Shown: positions 9,541 to 20,125, counted from the first letter of the stretch. The stretch: 64,000 nucleotides of DNA from Pseudomonadota bacterium (GCA_021851405.1 JAJZDW010000004.1:62295-126294), one strand, 5' to 3'. The notes: generated by a model from the sequence alone, not told the origin. Numbers and translations: made by a program.

Positions 9541-10995
9541 ATGCTCGGCATCATCTATTTCCTCGGACTGATCCTGGCCGCCTTCGGTCTGGTCTATGCG
9601 CTGCCGATCGGCTGTTCGCTCGCCACGGGCGACGGTCTGTGGTCGACCTTCCTAGTCTGCGCGACGTTGACCACGACAGTGGGACTCGGAGTCGCGGCCC
9701 TGACCTACAAGTATCGCCGCGAACTGAAGCCGCGCGACGGGTTCATGCTGGTGACGGTCGGCTGGATCTTGCTCGCGGCCGTCGCGACGCTGCCGTTGCT
9801 GATGGCCATGCCGGGGCTCACGTTTGCCCGAGCGCTATTTGAGACGATGTCGGGCCTGACCACCACCGGCTCGACGGTGTTCACGGGGCTCGATTCGCTC
9901 GCGCCCTCGCTGAATTTCTGGCGCTGCACGCTCATCTGGGTCGGGGGCCTGGCGGTGATCGTGGTGGCCATGGGCGTGATGCCACTGCTCGGCATCGGCG
10001 GCATGCAGCTGTACAAGGCGGATGCGCCCGGGCCGGTGAAGGACCAGAAGCTCGAACCGCGCATCACCGAGGCCGCCCGCTCGGTGTGGCTGGTGTACGT
10101 ACTGCTCACCGCTGCAGGCATTTTCGCGCTGCGGGTCAGCGGCATGACCTGGTTCGACGCAATCTGCCATGCATTCTCGGCGGTTTCGCTCGGCGGGTTC
10201 TCCACCCACGACGCCAGCATCGCGTACTTCCACTCCGCGGCCGTGGAAGTGGTGCTGATGGTGCTGATGCTCGCCGCATCGATGAATTTCACCCGCCATT
10301 TCGTGGCACTGCGACGGCTGACGCTCAAGCCCTACCGCAATGATCCGGAATTCAAGGCGATGGCGATCGTGCTGTCGCTGAGCGTCGCCGGCGTGGCGCT
10401 GCTGCTGTTCTTCGACGGGATCTACTCGAATTTCAACACCGCGCTGCGCTACTCGGCGTTCAACGTGATTTCGATGGCGACGACCACCGGCTGGGTGTCG
10501 GTGGGTCGGGGCGGATTTCACGGCTGGCCGGTGTTCGCGCCCATCTGGATGTTGTTTCTCTCCGGCATCGTGTGCAGCACCGGCACCACCGGTGGCGGCA
10601 TCAAGATGTTCCGCACGCTCGTGCTGGCCCGCCAGGCCGAGCGGGAATTGAAGTTGCTGGTGCATCCGAGTGCGGTCGCACCAGTGCGCGTCGGCCGACG
10701 GCCGATTCCGGAGCGGGCCACCGATGGCATCCTCGCGTTCATTTTTCTCTATTTCATGGCCGTGGCGCTCCTCGTGTTCGCCATGTTGCTCACCGGCATG
10801 GGCTTCGATTCGGCATTTCGCGTGACCGTCGCGTCGATGAACAATACGGCCTACGGGTTGCCCGGGCACGCGCAGTGGAACCTGCATGCGCTCACCGAGC
10901 CGCAGATCTGGATCTGCACCACCGCGATGCTGCTCGGACGGCTGGAGATCTTCAGCGTCATCGTGCTGTTCACGCGCACCTACTGGCGAAAGTGA
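9541..10995 (+). CDS. trkH: Trk system potassium uptake protein TrkH
   Basis: This is a 484-residue inner-membrane potassium-translocating subunit. The four pore-loop repeats of the Trk/Ktr/HKT family are visible, e.g. FETMSGLTTTGSTVF, HAFSAVSLGGFSTHD, NVISMATTTGWVS and SMNNTAYG. The length fits TrkH/TrkG (~483). It follows trkA in what looks like an operon beginning at uvrD. The next gene is on the opposite strand and ends 29 bases away, so the transcription units converge here. Confidence 0.95.
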   Translation: MLGIIYFLGLILAAFGLVYALPIGCSLATGDGLWSTFLVCATLTTTVGLGVAALTYKYRRELKPRDGFMLVTVGWILLAAVATLPLLMAMPGLTFARALFETMSGLTTTGSTVFTGLDSLAPSLNFWRCTLIWVGGLAVIVVAMGVMPLLGIGGMQLYKADAPGPVKDQKLEPRITEAARSVWLVYVLLTAAGIFALRVSGMTWFDAICHAFSAVSLGGFSTHDASIAYFHSAAVEVVLMVLMLAASMNFTRHFVALRRLTLKPYRNDPEFKAMAIVLSLSVAGVALLLFFDGIYSNFNTALRYSAFNVISMATTTGWVSVGRGGFHGWPVFAPIWMLFLSGIVCSTGTTGGGIKMFRTLVLARQAERELKLLVHPSAVAPVRVGRRPIPERATDGILAFIFLYFMAVALLVFAMLLTGMGFDSAFRVTVASMNNTAYGLPGHAQWNLHALTEPQIWICTTAMLLGRLEIFSVIVLFTRTYWRK

Positions 10996-11023
10996 TCGTG
11001 TGCCCGGCGCTGACCCGGGCCGC

Positions 11024-12646
11024 TCAGGGCGACGGGCCGCGCAGGCCGAGCTTGCGGCTGTAGGTGACATCCATGGGGTTGTCGTACCAGCCGGTGACTC
11101 GCGGTTTGACCAGGTGTTTGCTGACGTAGAAGTACAGCGGGATGATCGGCTGATCGTGCAGCATCAGCCGCTCGGCACGCTCGAGCAGCGCGGCGCGCTG
11201 GGTCGGATCGAGCGTCGCTTCGGCGCGATCGACCAATCGATCGTAGGCCGGATTGTCATAGTGCGGCATGTTGATGCCGAAATCGCTCTTGAAGTACTGC
11301 GCGAAGGTATACGGATCGTTGTAGTCCGCCTCCCAGCTGGAGCGGAACATCGTGGCCTCGCCGGTGCTGATGTTGTGCATCAGCGTGCTGAAGTCCTCGC
11401 GCACCAGGCGTACCCGCACCCCGAGTGCGGTGCGCCACATCGAGGCGATCGCGAGCGCCAAGTCCTGATGGATCTCCCCGGTGTTGTACTGCAGCGTGAA
11501 TCGCAGCGGATGGGTGGCGGAGTAGCCGGCCGCCGCATACAGGCGGCGCGCCTCGACGATGCGCGCCGCGAGGCTCTGCTCGCTCCAGGCCGGCGCCTGC
11601 ACCCGATAGCCGGCCGTGCCCGGGGGCACCCAGCTGTAGGCGGGCTGCTCGCCGGTGCGCAGCACGTCCCGGGTGAGGCGGTGCCGCTGGATGACCAGCG
11701 CGAGCGCGCGGCGCAGTCCTCGCTGCCCCTTGAAGGGGGCGCGCCTGAGGTTGAAGCCGTAGTAATAGGTGCCGAGCTGCGGTGCGACGTGCAGCTGGCC
11801 GCCCAAATGTGCGTGGATCCAGCCGATCTCGGCGCGTGGCACGACGTCCATGATGTCGAGCTCACCGGCCCGGTACATTTCGAGTTCGGCGTTCTCGTCG
11901 GTGGCGATCACGTAGCGCACCCCTGCGAGCCGGGTCTGACTATTGCGCCAGTAATCGGGGTTGCGAGTCAGTTCGATGTAGGACCCGTGCGCCCACTGCG
12001 TCAAGATGAACGCACCATCGGAGGGCATGTGACCGGGCTGCGCGTAGTTGTCGCCGTAGCGCTTCAGGAGTGCCGGGTCGACGGGACAGGTGGTCGGGTG
12101 GGCGAGCAGTGCAGGCAGATACTGCGCCGGCGTACGCAGCCGGATGACGACGGTATGGGCCGAAGGTGCGGACACGCCGAGAGCCTGCGGTGGCAGGCGG
12201 CCGGCGATGATGGCGGGCGCGTTGCGGATCACGCTCACCACCGCCGCGTAGGCGGATGCGGTGTGCGGATCGACCAGGCGGCGCAGTCCGTCGACGAAAT
12301 CCGCCGCGACGACCGGTGCGCCCGTCGACCAGCGCGCGTCGCGACGCAGCGTGAACGTGTACGTCTTGCCGGCGGGACTCACCGTCCAGGTCGTTGCGAT
12401 GCCGGGGGCGGGGCGGCCGTGGCGATTCAGGGTGGTCAGGCCCTCGCACAGATCGCGCAGCACGCGTTGCGCCTCGACGGATCGGGCCTTTTGTGGATCA
12501 AGGGAATCCGGTTCGAGATCCAGTCCGCGCCGCAGGATGTTCGCGTCGCCGTGCCCGGCCGCCGGGCCGCCGCGATGCGGCGCACAGCCGGCGAGGACCG
12601 CGAGCACGAGCGTAACGGTCGCACCACAGGTCCCTCGTGCGTTCAT
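11024..12646 (-). CDS. Oligopeptide ABC transporter substrate-binding lipoprotein (OppA/MppA-like)
   Basis: This is a 540-residue periplasmic solute-binding protein of the SBP_bac_5 family. The N-terminus has a lipoprotein signal, with lipobox LAGC near residue 20, so it should be anchored to a membrane. The family pattern is clear: LEPDSLDPQKARSVEAQRVL, DLCEGLTTLNRHGRPAPGIA, YTFTLRRDARWSTGAPV and DGAFILTQW. It starts 6 bases after the pyrF stop and is probably the last gene of a mnmG-pyrF-oppA operon. No permease or ATPase gene for an Opp system is nearby, so it is an orphan binding protein. It may, like MppA, serve a shared peptide permease for cell-wall peptides; that is inference. Confidence 0.85.
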   Translation of the reverse strand: MNARGTCGATVTLVLAVLAGCAPHRGGPAAGHGDANILRRGLDLEPDSLDPQKARSVEAQRVLRDLCEGLTTLNRHGRPAPGIATTWTVSPAGKTYTFTLRRDARWSTGAPVVAADFVDGLRRLVDPHTASAYAAVVSVIRNAPAIIAGRLPPQALGVSAPSAHTVVIRLRTPAQYLPALLAHPTTCPVDPALLKRYGDNYAQPGHMPSDGAFILTQWAHGSYIELTRNPDYWRNSQTRLAGVRYVIATDENAELEMYRAGELDIMDVVPRAEIGWIHAHLGGQLHVAPQLGTYYYGFNLRRAPFKGQRGLRRALALVIQRHRLTRDVLRTGEQPAYSWVPPGTAGYRVQAPAWSEQSLAARIVEARRLYAAAGYSATHPLRFTLQYNTGEIHQDLALAIASMWRTALGVRVRLVREDFSTLMHNISTGEATMFRSSWEADYNDPYTFAQYFKSDFGINMPHYDNPAYDRLVDRAEATLDPTQRAALLERAERLMLHDQPIIPLYFYVSKHLVKPRVTGWYDNPMDVTYSRKLGLRGPSP

Positions 12647-12652
12647 GGTCGC

Positions 12653-13489
12653 TCAGCGCGCCGGACGCAGTCGGTGTCCGTTGATCTGGCCGCGCAACTG
12701 TTCGGTCGCCATGCGCGCCGCGACCGCGAAGTCCTCGCCCCGTGATGCGTAGAGAATTCCGCGCGATGAGCTGATGAGAAGTCCGGTGCCGGCGGCCGTC
12801 TGGCCGCTGCGCACCGCGGCGGCGACATCGCCGCCCTGGGCGCCCACGCCAGGCACCAGCAGCGGCATCTCCCCGACGATGCGGCGCACTTCGGCGAGTT
12901 CCTGCGGGTAGGTGGCGCCGACCACCAAGAGGCAGTTGCCGCGGGTGTTCCAGTGGTGCGCCGCGAGGTCGGCCACCACGTGATAGAGCCGCCGTCCGCC
13001 CGCATCGACGGTGAGATCCTGCAGGTCGCGCGCCCCGGGGTTCGATGTGCGACACAGCACGATCACGCCGCGATCGGCATGGTTGAGAAACGGCTCGAGC
13101 GAGTCGCCGCCGAGGTAGGGATTGACCGTGACCGCATCGGCGCCGTAGCGCTCGAACGCCTCGTTCGCATAGCGCTCGGCGGTATTGCCGACATCGCCGC
13201 GCTTGGAATCGAGGATCACCGGGATGTCGGGATACGTCTCGTGGATGTACTCGATGGTGCGTTGCAACTGGTCCTCGGCCTCGTAGGCCGCGTAGTGCGC
13301 GAACTGCGGCTTGTAGGCGCAGACCAGATCGGCGGTGGCGTCGATGATCGCCTTGTTGAACTGGAAGATCGGCGAGGCATGCGCGGCGATGTGCTCCGGA
13401 AAGCGTTCGATCTCCGGATCGAGTCCGACGCAGACCAGTGAGTCGTTGCGCGCCCAACTGTCCTGCAGGCGGCTGATGAAGGTGCTCAT
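12653..13489 (-). CDS. pyrF: Orotidine-5'-phosphate decarboxylase (type 2)
   Basis: This 278-residue enzyme makes UMP from OMP in the last step of pyrimidine synthesis. The catalytic segment [16 protein letters not shown] (Lys near residue 96), the early [12 protein letters not shown] and the long form are those of the type 2 subfamily, not the ~230-residue E. coli type. The frame is open upstream; I chose the ATG at 13489 because it starts MSTFISRL and overlaps the mnmG stop (ATGA). It is the middle gene of the mnmG-pyrF-oppA run. Confidence 0.92.
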   Translation of the reverse strand: MSTFISRLQDSWARNDSLVCVGLDPEIERFPEHIAAHASPIFQFNKAIIDATADLVCAYKPQFAHYAAYEAEDQLQRTIEYIHETYPDIPVILDSKRGDVGNTAERYANEAFERYGADAVTVNPYLGGDSLEPFLNHADRGVIVLCRTSNPGARDLQDLTVDAGGRRLYHVVADLAAHHWNTRGNCLLVVGATYPQELAEVRRIVGEMPLLVPGVGAQGGDVAAAVRSGQTAAGTGLLISSSRGILYASRGEDFAVAARMATEQLRGQINGHRLRPAR

Positions 13490-15414
13490 GCGACGCGCGC
13501 CCCGGCGGCCAGCGCGCGCTTCTTCAGGTGGACCAGCAGCAGTGTCACGGCCGCCGGCGTCACGCCCGGCAGGCGGCCGGCCTGGCCCAACGTGGCGGGC
13601 CGACCCTCGCTCAGCCGGGCGCGCACCTCGTGCGACAGTCCGCGGACCTCGGCGTAATCGATATCTTCGGGCAAACGGGTCTCCTCGTGGCGGCGCTGGC
13701 GATCGATCTCGTCCTGCTGCCGCTCGATGTAGCCGGCGTACTTGGCGAGCGCCTCGACCTGGGCGGGCAGCTGCGCGAGGATGCGCTCGTCGCGCTCGGC
13801 CTCGCAATCACCTGCCGCCGGTCCGCCGGCGATCTCGATCAGCACCGCGTAGCGCACCTCGGGGCGGCGCAGCAGCTCGAAGGCCGACACATCGCGGCTC
13901 AGCGGTGCGCCCAGCACGCGTTCGCACCATGCGCCATCGAGAGCGTGCGGATGGATGCGCAGGGCCCGCAGCCGACTGACTTCGTGCGCGACGCGCCGCT
14001 GTTTGATTTCGAACATCTGCCAGCGCGCGTCATCGACCAGGCCCAGGCGCCGCCCGATGGGCGTCAGGCGCTCATCGGCGTTGTCTTCGCGCAGCAGCAA
14101 TCGGTGCTCGGCTCGGCTGGTGAACATCCGGTACGGTTCGCGCGTGCCGCGGGTCACCAGATCATCGACCAGGACGCCGAGGTAACCCTCGCTGCGCTGG
14201 GGCTGCCAGGGGGACTCTCCGCGGACCGCGAGCGCGGCGTTGATGCCGGCGAGCAACCCCTGCGCGGCGGCCTCCTCGTAGCCGGTGGTGCCATTGATCT
14301 GCCCGGCGAAATACAGCCCTTGCAGCGGGCGCGTCTCGAGCGAGGGGCGCAGGTCCCGCGGGTCGAAATAGTCGTACTCGATCGCATAGCCGGGGCGCGT
14401 CAGGTGCGCTCGCTCGAAGCCCGGGATGCTGCGCACCAGCGCCACCTGCACATCGAACGGCAGGCTGGTGGAGATGCCGTTGGGGTAGATCTCGTGCGTG
14501 CCCAGGCCTTCCGGCTCGACGAAGATCTGGTGCGCGCTGCGGTCGGCGAAGCGCACCACCTTGTCCTCGATCGAGGGGCAGTAGCGGGGCCCGACGCCCT
14601 CGATCGCGCCGGTGAACATCGGCGAGCGGTCGGTGGCGGCGCGGATGATGTCGTGCGTCCGTTCAGTGGTGTGCGTGATGTGGCAGGACACCTGGGGCGG
14701 GTGGTCCTGCGGCCGGCCGAGGAAGGAGAACACCGGCAGCGGATCGTCGCTGTCCTGCACGCTCATCGCACCGTAATCGAGCGAACGCCCGTCCAGGCGC
14801 GGCGGGGTGCCGGTCTTCAGCCGCCCGACCCGCAGCGGCAGCTCGCGCAGCCGCGCGGCGAGCCGGTTCGAGGGTGGGTCGCCCGCTCGTCCCCCCGCGT
14901 AGTGGTCGAGCCCGACGTGGATTCGGCCACCGAGAAACGTACCCACGGTCAGCACGATGCGCGGGGCCTCGAACACGATGCCGGTCACGGTCACGACACC
15001 GCACACCCGATCGCCCTCGACCACCAGGTCGGCCACTTCCTGCTGGAACACCACGAGGTTCTGCTCGGCCTCGAGGATCGAGCGGATCGCCTGCTTGTAC
15101 AGCTGCCGGTCGGCCTGCGCCCGGGTGGCGCGTACCGCCGGACCCTTGCTGCTGTTGAGGGTGCGGAACTGGATGCCGGCGCGATCGGCCGCCCGGCCCA
15201 TCGCCCCGCCGAGCGCATCGATCTCGCGCACCAGGTGGCCCTTGCCGATGCCGCCGATCGCCGGATTGCAGCTCATCTGTCCGAGCGTTTCGATGTTCTG
15301 CGTCAGCAGCAGCGTACGTGCGCCCATGCGCGCGGCTGCCAGGGACGCCTCGGTCCCGGCATGGCCGCCACCGATCACGATGATCTCGAACGCAGGGGTG
15401 AATCGCATCCGCAT
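13486..15414 (-). CDS. mnmG: tRNA uridine-5-carboxymethylaminomethyl modification enzyme MnmG (GidA)
   Basis: This is a 642-residue FAD protein which, with MnmE, modifies the wobble uridine of certain tRNAs. The FAD dinucleotide motif [11 protein letters not shown] is near the N-terminus, followed by family signatures [22 protein letters not shown] and [18 protein letters not shown]. The C-terminal GidA helical domain is complete, including YAGYIERQ. I chose the ATG at 15414 (15408 is a close alternative); the open frame further upstream has no family sequence. It is the first gene of a minus-strand operon and is divergent from the peptidase gene, with 67 bases between. Confidence 0.96.
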   Translation of the reverse strand: MRMRFTPAFEIIVIGGGHAGTEASLAAARMGARTLLLTQNIETLGQMSCNPAIGGIGKGHLVREIDALGGAMGRAADRAGIQFRTLNSSKGPAVRATRAQADRQLYKQAIRSILEAEQNLVVFQQEVADLVVEGDRVCGVVTVTGIVFEAPRIVLTVGTFLGGRIHVGLDHYAGGRAGDPPSNRLAARLRELPLRVGRLKTGTPPRLDGRSLDYGAMSVQDSDDPLPVFSFLGRPQDHPPQVSCHITHTTERTHDIIRAATDRSPMFTGAIEGVGPRYCPSIEDKVVRFADRSAHQIFVEPEGLGTHEIYPNGISTSLPFDVQVALVRSIPGFERAHLTRPGYAIEYDYFDPRDLRPSLETRPLQGLYFAGQINGTTGYEEAAAQGLLAGINAALAVRGESPWQPQRSEGYLGVLVDDLVTRGTREPYRMFTSRAEHRLLLREDNADERLTPIGRRLGLVDDARWQMFEIKQRRVAHEVSRLRALRIHPHALDGAWCERVLGAPLSRDVSAFELLRRPEVRYAVLIEIAGGPAAGDCEAERDERILAQLPAQVEALAKYAGYIERQQDEIDRQRRHEETRLPEDIDYAEVRGLSHEVRARLSEGRPATLGQAGRLPGVTPAAVTLLLVHLKKRALAAGARVA

Positions 15415-15481
15415 AGTGTAGTGCAGGCCCCGGTACGGCCCAAACGGCGCAGACCCGGCCCTTGCATTATCATCCCCCACC

Positions 15482-16966
15482 GTGAGGCGACCCGCAGTCC
15501 CGATCCTGGCGCTGATGCTGCTCGCGGCGAGTCCCGCCGGCCGCGCTGCGCCTGCGGCGCGGCTGCCGCTCGCCCCCTGCGAGCTGCGATCGAGCGGCGC
15601 GCTGCAGCTGGTCAAAGCCGAGTGCGGCCACCTGGCGGTGGCGGAGAACCCGGCCGATCCGCACGGCCGGCAGATCCGCCTCGCCGTGGCCGTGGTGAAG
15701 GCGGTGAGCACCGTGGCGCGGCCCGATCCGCTGTTCGTTCTGGCCGGGGGTCCGGGCGAGGCCGCCAGCACTTTTTACGCCGGCGTGGCGGGCGCGTTCG
15801 CGTGGATTCATCGTGATCGCGACATCGTGCTGGTCGACCAGCGCGGTACGGGTGGCTCGAACGCCCTGGTCTGTCCACGGCGGCGAGGGGCGGGGCAGGG
15901 TGTGCAGGGTCCGCCCACGCCGGCGGCGATCGCCGCCGAGACCGAGCGCTGTCTGCGCCACCTGCGCACCCACGCGCACGTGCGTTTTTACACGACGGAT
16001 CTGGCGGTCGGGGACCTCGAGCGGGTGCGTGCCGCGCTCGGCTACCGCCGGATCGATCTGTACGGCTCGTCCTATGGCACCGTGGTCGCGCAGGAGTATC
16101 TGCGCCGCTTCCCGCAGCGGGTGCGCGCCGTGATTCTCGATGGGGTGGTGCCGCCGCAGCTGCCAATCGGCGCCCTCGCGGCCCTCAGCGCACAACGGGC
16201 GGTGCGGCGGATTCTCGGCGCATGCGCCGCGCAGCCGACCTGCCGCGCCCGCTTCGGCCATCCGCTCGCGGACTACCGACGCGTGCGAGCCGCGCTCGCC
16301 GCGCACCCGGTCACGCTCAGCGTGCCGGACCCGACCCGCGGCACCCCGGATCGACTGCGCATGACGGGCTACCAGTTGGGCGAGGTGCTCCGGCTCGCCA
16401 GCTACACCCCGGCCCTCGCAGCGCTGCTGCCGCTCGATCTGCACGCGGCGGCGGCGGGGAACTATGCGCCGCTCGCCGGTCAGTTCCTGCTCATCGATCG
16501 GCTCTACAGCGGTGCCGTCGCCGCGGGCATGAACAACACCGTGGTCTGCTCCGAGGACGTGCCGTTCTACCGGGTGAGCGCTCGAGAGCGCGCCGCACTG
16601 CGCCGCACCTTTCTCGGCCTCGCGCCGCTGCGGGATCTGGCGACGGTCTGCAAGCTCTGGCCCCGCGGGCCGGTCGCGGCCGATTTTCACGCGCCCCTGC
16701 ACTCGAACGTACCGGTGCTGTTGCTCTCGGGCAGCAACGATCCGATCACCCCGCCGCGCTACGCCGCCGAGGCGGCGCGCGGCTATCCGCACAGCCTCGA
16801 TCTGGTGGTGCCGGGTTTCGGGCACGGGCAGCTGCTCGATCCGTGCGTCGGTCGACTGATGGCGCGCTTCATCACGCGCGCCTCGGTCAAGGGCCTGAAC
16901 ACCCGGTGCATCGGCCGGCTGCGCCCGCCGCCGTTCTTTCTGACCTTGAACGGGCCAGGCCCATGA
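15482..16966 (+). CDS. Secreted alpha/beta hydrolase, S33 peptidase (TAP-like)
   Basis: This is a 494-residue exported hydrolase related to proline iminopeptidases and tripeptidyl aminopeptidases. It has a short signal peptide ([12 protein letters not shown]-type core, predicted cut after residues 20-25). The oxyanion region is [10 protein letters not shown], the nucleophile elbow GSSYG has Ser at residue 197, the acid is in [11 protein letters not shown] and the His in GFGHGQ, so the triad is complete. The TAP-like C-terminal domain is present. GTG 15482 is the start that retains the whole signal peptide. Its stop overlaps the ATG of the ABC ATPase gene, which links it to the exporter pair downstream. 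Substrate unknown. Confidence 0.85.
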   Translation: MRRPAVPILALMLLAASPAGRAAPAARLPLAPCELRSSGALQLVKAECGHLAVAENPADPHGRQIRLAVAVVKAVSTVARPDPLFVLAGGPGEAASTFYAGVAGAFAWIHRDRDIVLVDQRGTGGSNALVCPRRRGAGQGVQGPPTPAAIAAETERCLRHLRTHAHVRFYTTDLAVGDLERVRAALGYRRIDLYGSSYGTVVAQEYLRRFPQRVRAVILDGVVPPQLPIGALAALSAQRAVRRILGACAAQPTCRARFGHPLADYRRVRAALAAHPVTLSVPDPTRGTPDRLRMTGYQLGEVLRLASYTPALAALLPLDLHAAAAGNYAPLAGQFLLIDRLYSGAVAAGMNNTVVCSEDVPFYRVSARERAALRRTFLGLAPLRDLATVCKLWPRGPVAADFHAPLHSNVPVLLLSGSNDPITPPRYAAEAARGYPHSLDLVVPGFGHGQLLDPCVGRLMARFITRASVKGLNTRCIGRLRPPPFFLTLNGPGP

Positions 16967-17700
16967 TCGAGGCGCGCGCGCTGGTGAAGCGCTTCGGGAC
17001 GGTGACCGCGGTCGAGCGCGTGACGTTGCGCGCCGCCGATGGACGGATCACCGGACTGCTCGGCCCGAACGGCGCGGGCAAGTCGACCACGCTGCGCATG
17101 CTCTACACGGTGCTCACCCCGGATGGTGGCGATGCCTGGGTCGATGGCATCAGCATCCTGACCGATCCTCTGCAGGCACGGCGGCGTATGGGTGTGCTGC
17201 CGCACGGTGCGGGCCTCTACCCGAACCTGACGGCGCGCGAGAACATCGAGTACTTCGGCACCCTGCACGGACTGACCCGCAGCGTGCGCCGCGCGCGCAC
17301 TGGGGAACTGATCGAGCGACTGGAGATGCAGTCGTTCGCGGATCGGCTGGCGAAGGGCTTCTCGCAGGGCCAGCGGGTCAAGACCGCGCTCGCCCGGGCG
17401 CTCGTGCACCAGCCGCGCAACGTGCTGCTCGATGAGCCCACCAATGGCCTCGATGTGATGGCGGTGCGCACATTGCGGCGGCTGCTCGCCGAGTTGCGCG
17501 CCGAGGGGCACTGCATTCTCTTCTCCAGCCATGTCATGCAGGAGGTCGCGGCGTTGTGCGATGAGCTCATCATCATCGCCGGCGGTACGGTCATCGCGCA
17601 GGCCGCGCCGCAGGAGCTGCAGGCGCGCGCCGGGACCGCCTCGCTCGAGGAGGCGTTCGTGCGCCTGACCGGCCTCGGTACGTCGGAGCCGACCGCATGA
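16963..17700 (+). CDS. ABC transporter ATP-binding protein (NatA-like)
   Basis: This is a 245-residue ABC ATPase with Walker A GPNGAGKST, the signature region FSQGQRVKTALARALV (Q in place of the usual second G of SGGQ), Walker B NVLLDEPTNGLD and the switch His in SSHVMQEV. It belongs to the ABC-2 exporter class with a separate permease. It overlaps both neighbours (ATGA at each end): the S33 peptidase upstream and the NatB-like permease downstream. E. coli lacks the NatAB type; in Bacillus it exports sodium. The substrate here cannot be read from sequence. Confidence 0.9.
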   Translation: MIEARALVKRFGTVTAVERVTLRAADGRITGLLGPNGAGKSTTLRMLYTVLTPDGGDAWVDGISILTDPLQARRRMGVLPHGAGLYPNLTARENIEYFGTLHGLTRSVRRARTGELIERLEMQSFADRLAKGFSQGQRVKTALARALVHQPRNVLLDEPTNGLDVMAVRTLRRLLAELRAEGHCILFSSHVMQEVAALCDELIIIAGGTVIAQAAPQELQARAGTASLEEAFVRLTGLGTSEPTA

Positions 17701-18872
17701 GGGCGATCGGGCGCGTCTTTCGCAAAGAGCTGCGCGAGACGTTGCGCGATCGCCGCTCACTGTTCACGACGCTGGTGATTGGGCCGCTGCTGATGCCGGC
17801 GCTGATCAGCGTGGCGCTCTCGATGGCGATTCGCCACGGCGGCGCACCGGCGAGCCGGCCGATCGCGCTCATGGTGGCCCATGCCGAGCGCGCCCCGCAG
17901 CTGCTGCGCTTCCTGCGTCAGTACCGGGTCCACGTTCGGGCGGTGCAGGCCGATCGCGCCGCGGCGCGCGCTCTGGTCGAGCGCTCGCACGGTCCGCTGC
18001 TGTACGTTCCACGCGACTTCGGCGCGCGGCTCGCGGCCGGCAAGCCCGCATCGCTGCGGCTGTATGCCGATGAGTCCGAGCGGGCGGTGCAAAGCCGCGT
18101 GCAGCGGCTCGCAAGTCTGATCGGCCTGTACGGCGGCACCATCGCCCGACTGCGCCTCGTGGCCCGCGGTCTCGATCCGCAGCTGCTCGCACCGATTGCG
18201 TTGCACGCCATCGACATCTCCACTCCGCAGAGTCGCGCGGCGCTGGTGCTCGGTATGTTGAGTTATGCCATTCTGCTGACGATGCTGATGAGCGGACTGT
18301 ACATCGCGATCGACGCCACGGCCGGGGAGCGTGAGCGCGGCTCGCTCGAGCCGCTGCTGACCATGCCGGTCCGGCGCGAGTACCTGGTGTACGGCAAGAT
18401 GCTGGCGGCCTGCGTCATGATGACGGTGTGCCTGGTGCTGACGGTGGTGGCCTTCGCGTTCGCGCTGCACCACATCGGGCTCGATCGGCTCGGCATGAGC
18501 GCGAACTTCGGCCCGGCCGTTGCCGCGGGCATCGTGCTCGGCTGCCTGCCGCTCATTCCGACGGGGGCTGCGCTGATGACGCTCGTGGCGGCCTACACGC
18601 GCAGCTACCGCGAAGCGCAGACGTACGTCGGGCTGGTCTTGCTGATTCCGACACTGCCGTTGATTTTTGCCAATATCATGGGGCTGCGGCCGCGGCCGGC
18701 ACTCATGGCCGTCCCCTCGCTCAGCCAGCACTTCATCATCATGAGCCTGTTGCGCGCCGAGCCACTGCCGGCGATGGATCTGGTGATCTCGGCCGGCGCG
18801 ACGCTCGCTCTGGGCGCCGTGTTGATGTTTTTCGCCGGGCGGCTGTATCGGCGCGAGAAGCTGCTCGGCTGA
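17697..18872 (+). CDS. ABC-2 type transporter permease (NatB-like)
   Basis: This is a 391-residue permease with the typical N-terminal FRKELRETLRDRRSLFTTLV, one membrane segment, a large extracytoplasmic loop (about residues 50-180) and then five or so membrane helices. The segment ERGSLEPLLTMPVRREYLVYGKM is the conserved cytoplasmic loop of NatB-type permeases. The start overlaps the ATPase stop. It forms an exporter with the upstream ATPase; cargo unknown, possibly ions or an antimicrobial. Confidence 0.88.
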   Translation: MRAIGRVFRKELRETLRDRRSLFTTLVIGPLLMPALISVALSMAIRHGGAPASRPIALMVAHAERAPQLLRFLRQYRVHVRAVQADRAAARALVERSHGPLLYVPRDFGARLAAGKPASLRLYADESERAVQSRVQRLASLIGLYGGTIARLRLVARGLDPQLLAPIALHAIDISTPQSRAALVLGMLSYAILLTMLMSGLYIAIDATAGERERGSLEPLLTMPVRREYLVYGKMLAACVMMTVCLVLTVVAFAFALHHIGLDRLGMSANFGPAVAAGIVLGCLPLIPTGAALMTLVAAYTRSYREAQTYVGLVLLIPTLPLIFANIMGLRPRPALMAVPSLSQHFIIMSLLRAEPLPAMDLVISAGATLALGAVLMFFAGRLYRREKLLG

Positions 18873-18917
18873 CGGTGACGCCGGCACGGATTCGAAGGAC
18901 GATCAGGAGACTTGCCC

Positions 18918-19634
18918 ATGAAACATCTGCTCATCCTCGCACTGGCCCTCACGCCGGTGCTCGCTCAAGCCGCGGCGCCGCATGCGCTGTCCGCACCGGC
19001 GACTCTGCACGTGAGTGCGGCGGCGACGGTCGCTCCGGCGCCGGACCGCGTCTATATCGAAGTGGGCGTACGGACGCAGGCCGCTCAGCCGAAGGTCGCC
19101 GCCGTGGACAATGCCACTCGGGTCGCGACCGTGCTGGCCGCCGTGCGCAAGGCGGCCGGCCCCACGGCCGAACTGACGACCGCCAATTACTCGGTGGCGC
19201 CGCAGTACGAGTATTCGAACTCGGGCAAACCACCCGCCATCACCGGTTATGTCGTGACCAATCTCGTGCGCGTGCGGCTCGATGACCTCAAACGCATCGG
19301 GGGCGTGATCGATGCGGCCAATTCTGCCGGTGCGAACATGCAGCAGAACCTGCGCTTTGCCCTGCGTCACCCTGAAGCGGCGCGGGTTCGGGCGCTGGCA
19401 CGGGCGGCCCGTCGGGCGCGTGCGGCGGCCGGAGCGCTTGCGGCCGCACTGGACCTTCGGATCGTGCGCGTCCTCGAGGTGCGCCAGACCGGCGGGGCGG
19501 TGCGCGCGCCTTCGCCCCTGATGTTCGGGCCGGTGCTGCGCGCACAGCGCATGGCGCCGGCCACGCCCATCGAATCAGGCAGCCTCCAGGTCAGCGCGGA
19601 CGTCAGCATGACTGTGGCGGTCGTGCCCCGGTAG
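18918..19634 (+). CDS. SIMPL domain (DUF541) periplasmic protein
   Basis: This is a 238-residue protein with a signal peptide (MKHLLILALALTPVLAQAAA). After it comes a SIMPL/DUF541 domain: LHVSAAATVAPAPDRVYIEVGV, then TANYSVAPQYEYSNSGKPPAITGY, a conserved core of this family. ATG 18918 sits 8 bases after a good ribosome site (AGGAGA); the in-frame TTG 18912 is weaker. Members are exported oxidative-stress or outer-membrane proteins of unclear biochemical role (e.g. E. coli YggE). It lies 45 bases after the ABC permease gene and may be in the same operon. Confidence 0.85.
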   Translation: MKHLLILALALTPVLAQAAAPHALSAPATLHVSAAATVAPAPDRVYIEVGVRTQAAQPKVAAVDNATRVATVLAAVRKAAGPTAELTTANYSVAPQYEYSNSGKPPAITGYVVTNLVRVRLDDLKRIGGVIDAANSAGANMQQNLRFALRHPEAARVRALARAARRARAAAGALAAALDLRIVRVLEVRQTGGAVRAPSPLMFGPVLRAQRMAPATPIESGSLQVSADVSMTVAVVPR

Positions 19635-19696
19635 GCGTACGCTGCGAGCACATCCACGATCGCGGCACGCCGCGGCGTGCCCGGGAGGAGGCTGAC

Positions 19697-20125
19697 ATGA
19701 CTACCGTGCGCCACCTGCTCGAGGCGAAGAAGCCCGCGCTGTACAGCATCGCAGCGGATGCGCCGGTCCTCGAGGCCGTGCGTTCCATGGCCGAACACGG
19801 CGTGGGCGCGCTGCTCGTGATGCGCGAGGGCGTGCTCACCGGCATCGTCTCCGAGCGTGACTACGCCCGCAAAATCGTGTTGCACGGGCGCGCCTCGGCA
19901 CAAACCCCCGTCGCCGACATCATGAGTTCGCCGGTGCTGACGGTGGGCCCGGATTCCACGGTCCAGCACTGCATGGTCTTGATGACCGAGCGGCGCATCC
20001 GTCACCTACCGGTGGTTCACGCCGGCCGCGTGCTCGGGGTGGTGTCGATCGGCGATCTGGTCAAGTCGGTGATGGAGGACCAGCAGCGCACCATCGACCA
20101 GCTGGAAAGCTACATCCACGGCTGA
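19697..20125 (+). CDS. CBS domain-pair protein
   Basis: This 142-residue cytoplasmic protein consists of two CBS motifs (about residues 10-60 and 74-130), e.g. GVGALLVMREGVLTGIVSERDYARK and RIRHLPVVHAGRVLGVVSIGDLVKSV. Stand-alone CBS pairs bind adenosine nucleotides and often act as energy sensors; the partner here is unknown. A strong ribosome site (GGGAGGAGG) precedes the ATG. It is the last plus-strand gene before a long minus-strand block. Confidence 0.9.
   Translation: MTTVRHLLEAKKPALYSIAADAPVLEAVRSMAEHGVGALLVMREGVLTGIVSERDYARKIVLHGRASAQTPVADIMSSPVLTVGPDSTVQHCMVLMTERRIRHLPVVHAGRVLGVVSIGDLVKSVMEDQQRTIDQLESYIHG

Noticed and set aside
13528-15816. 762-codon open frame on the strand opposite mnmG
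   Set aside because: It is a shadow caused by high G+C; the minus frame has clear MnmG motifs, the plus frame has no family likeness and an odd composition.
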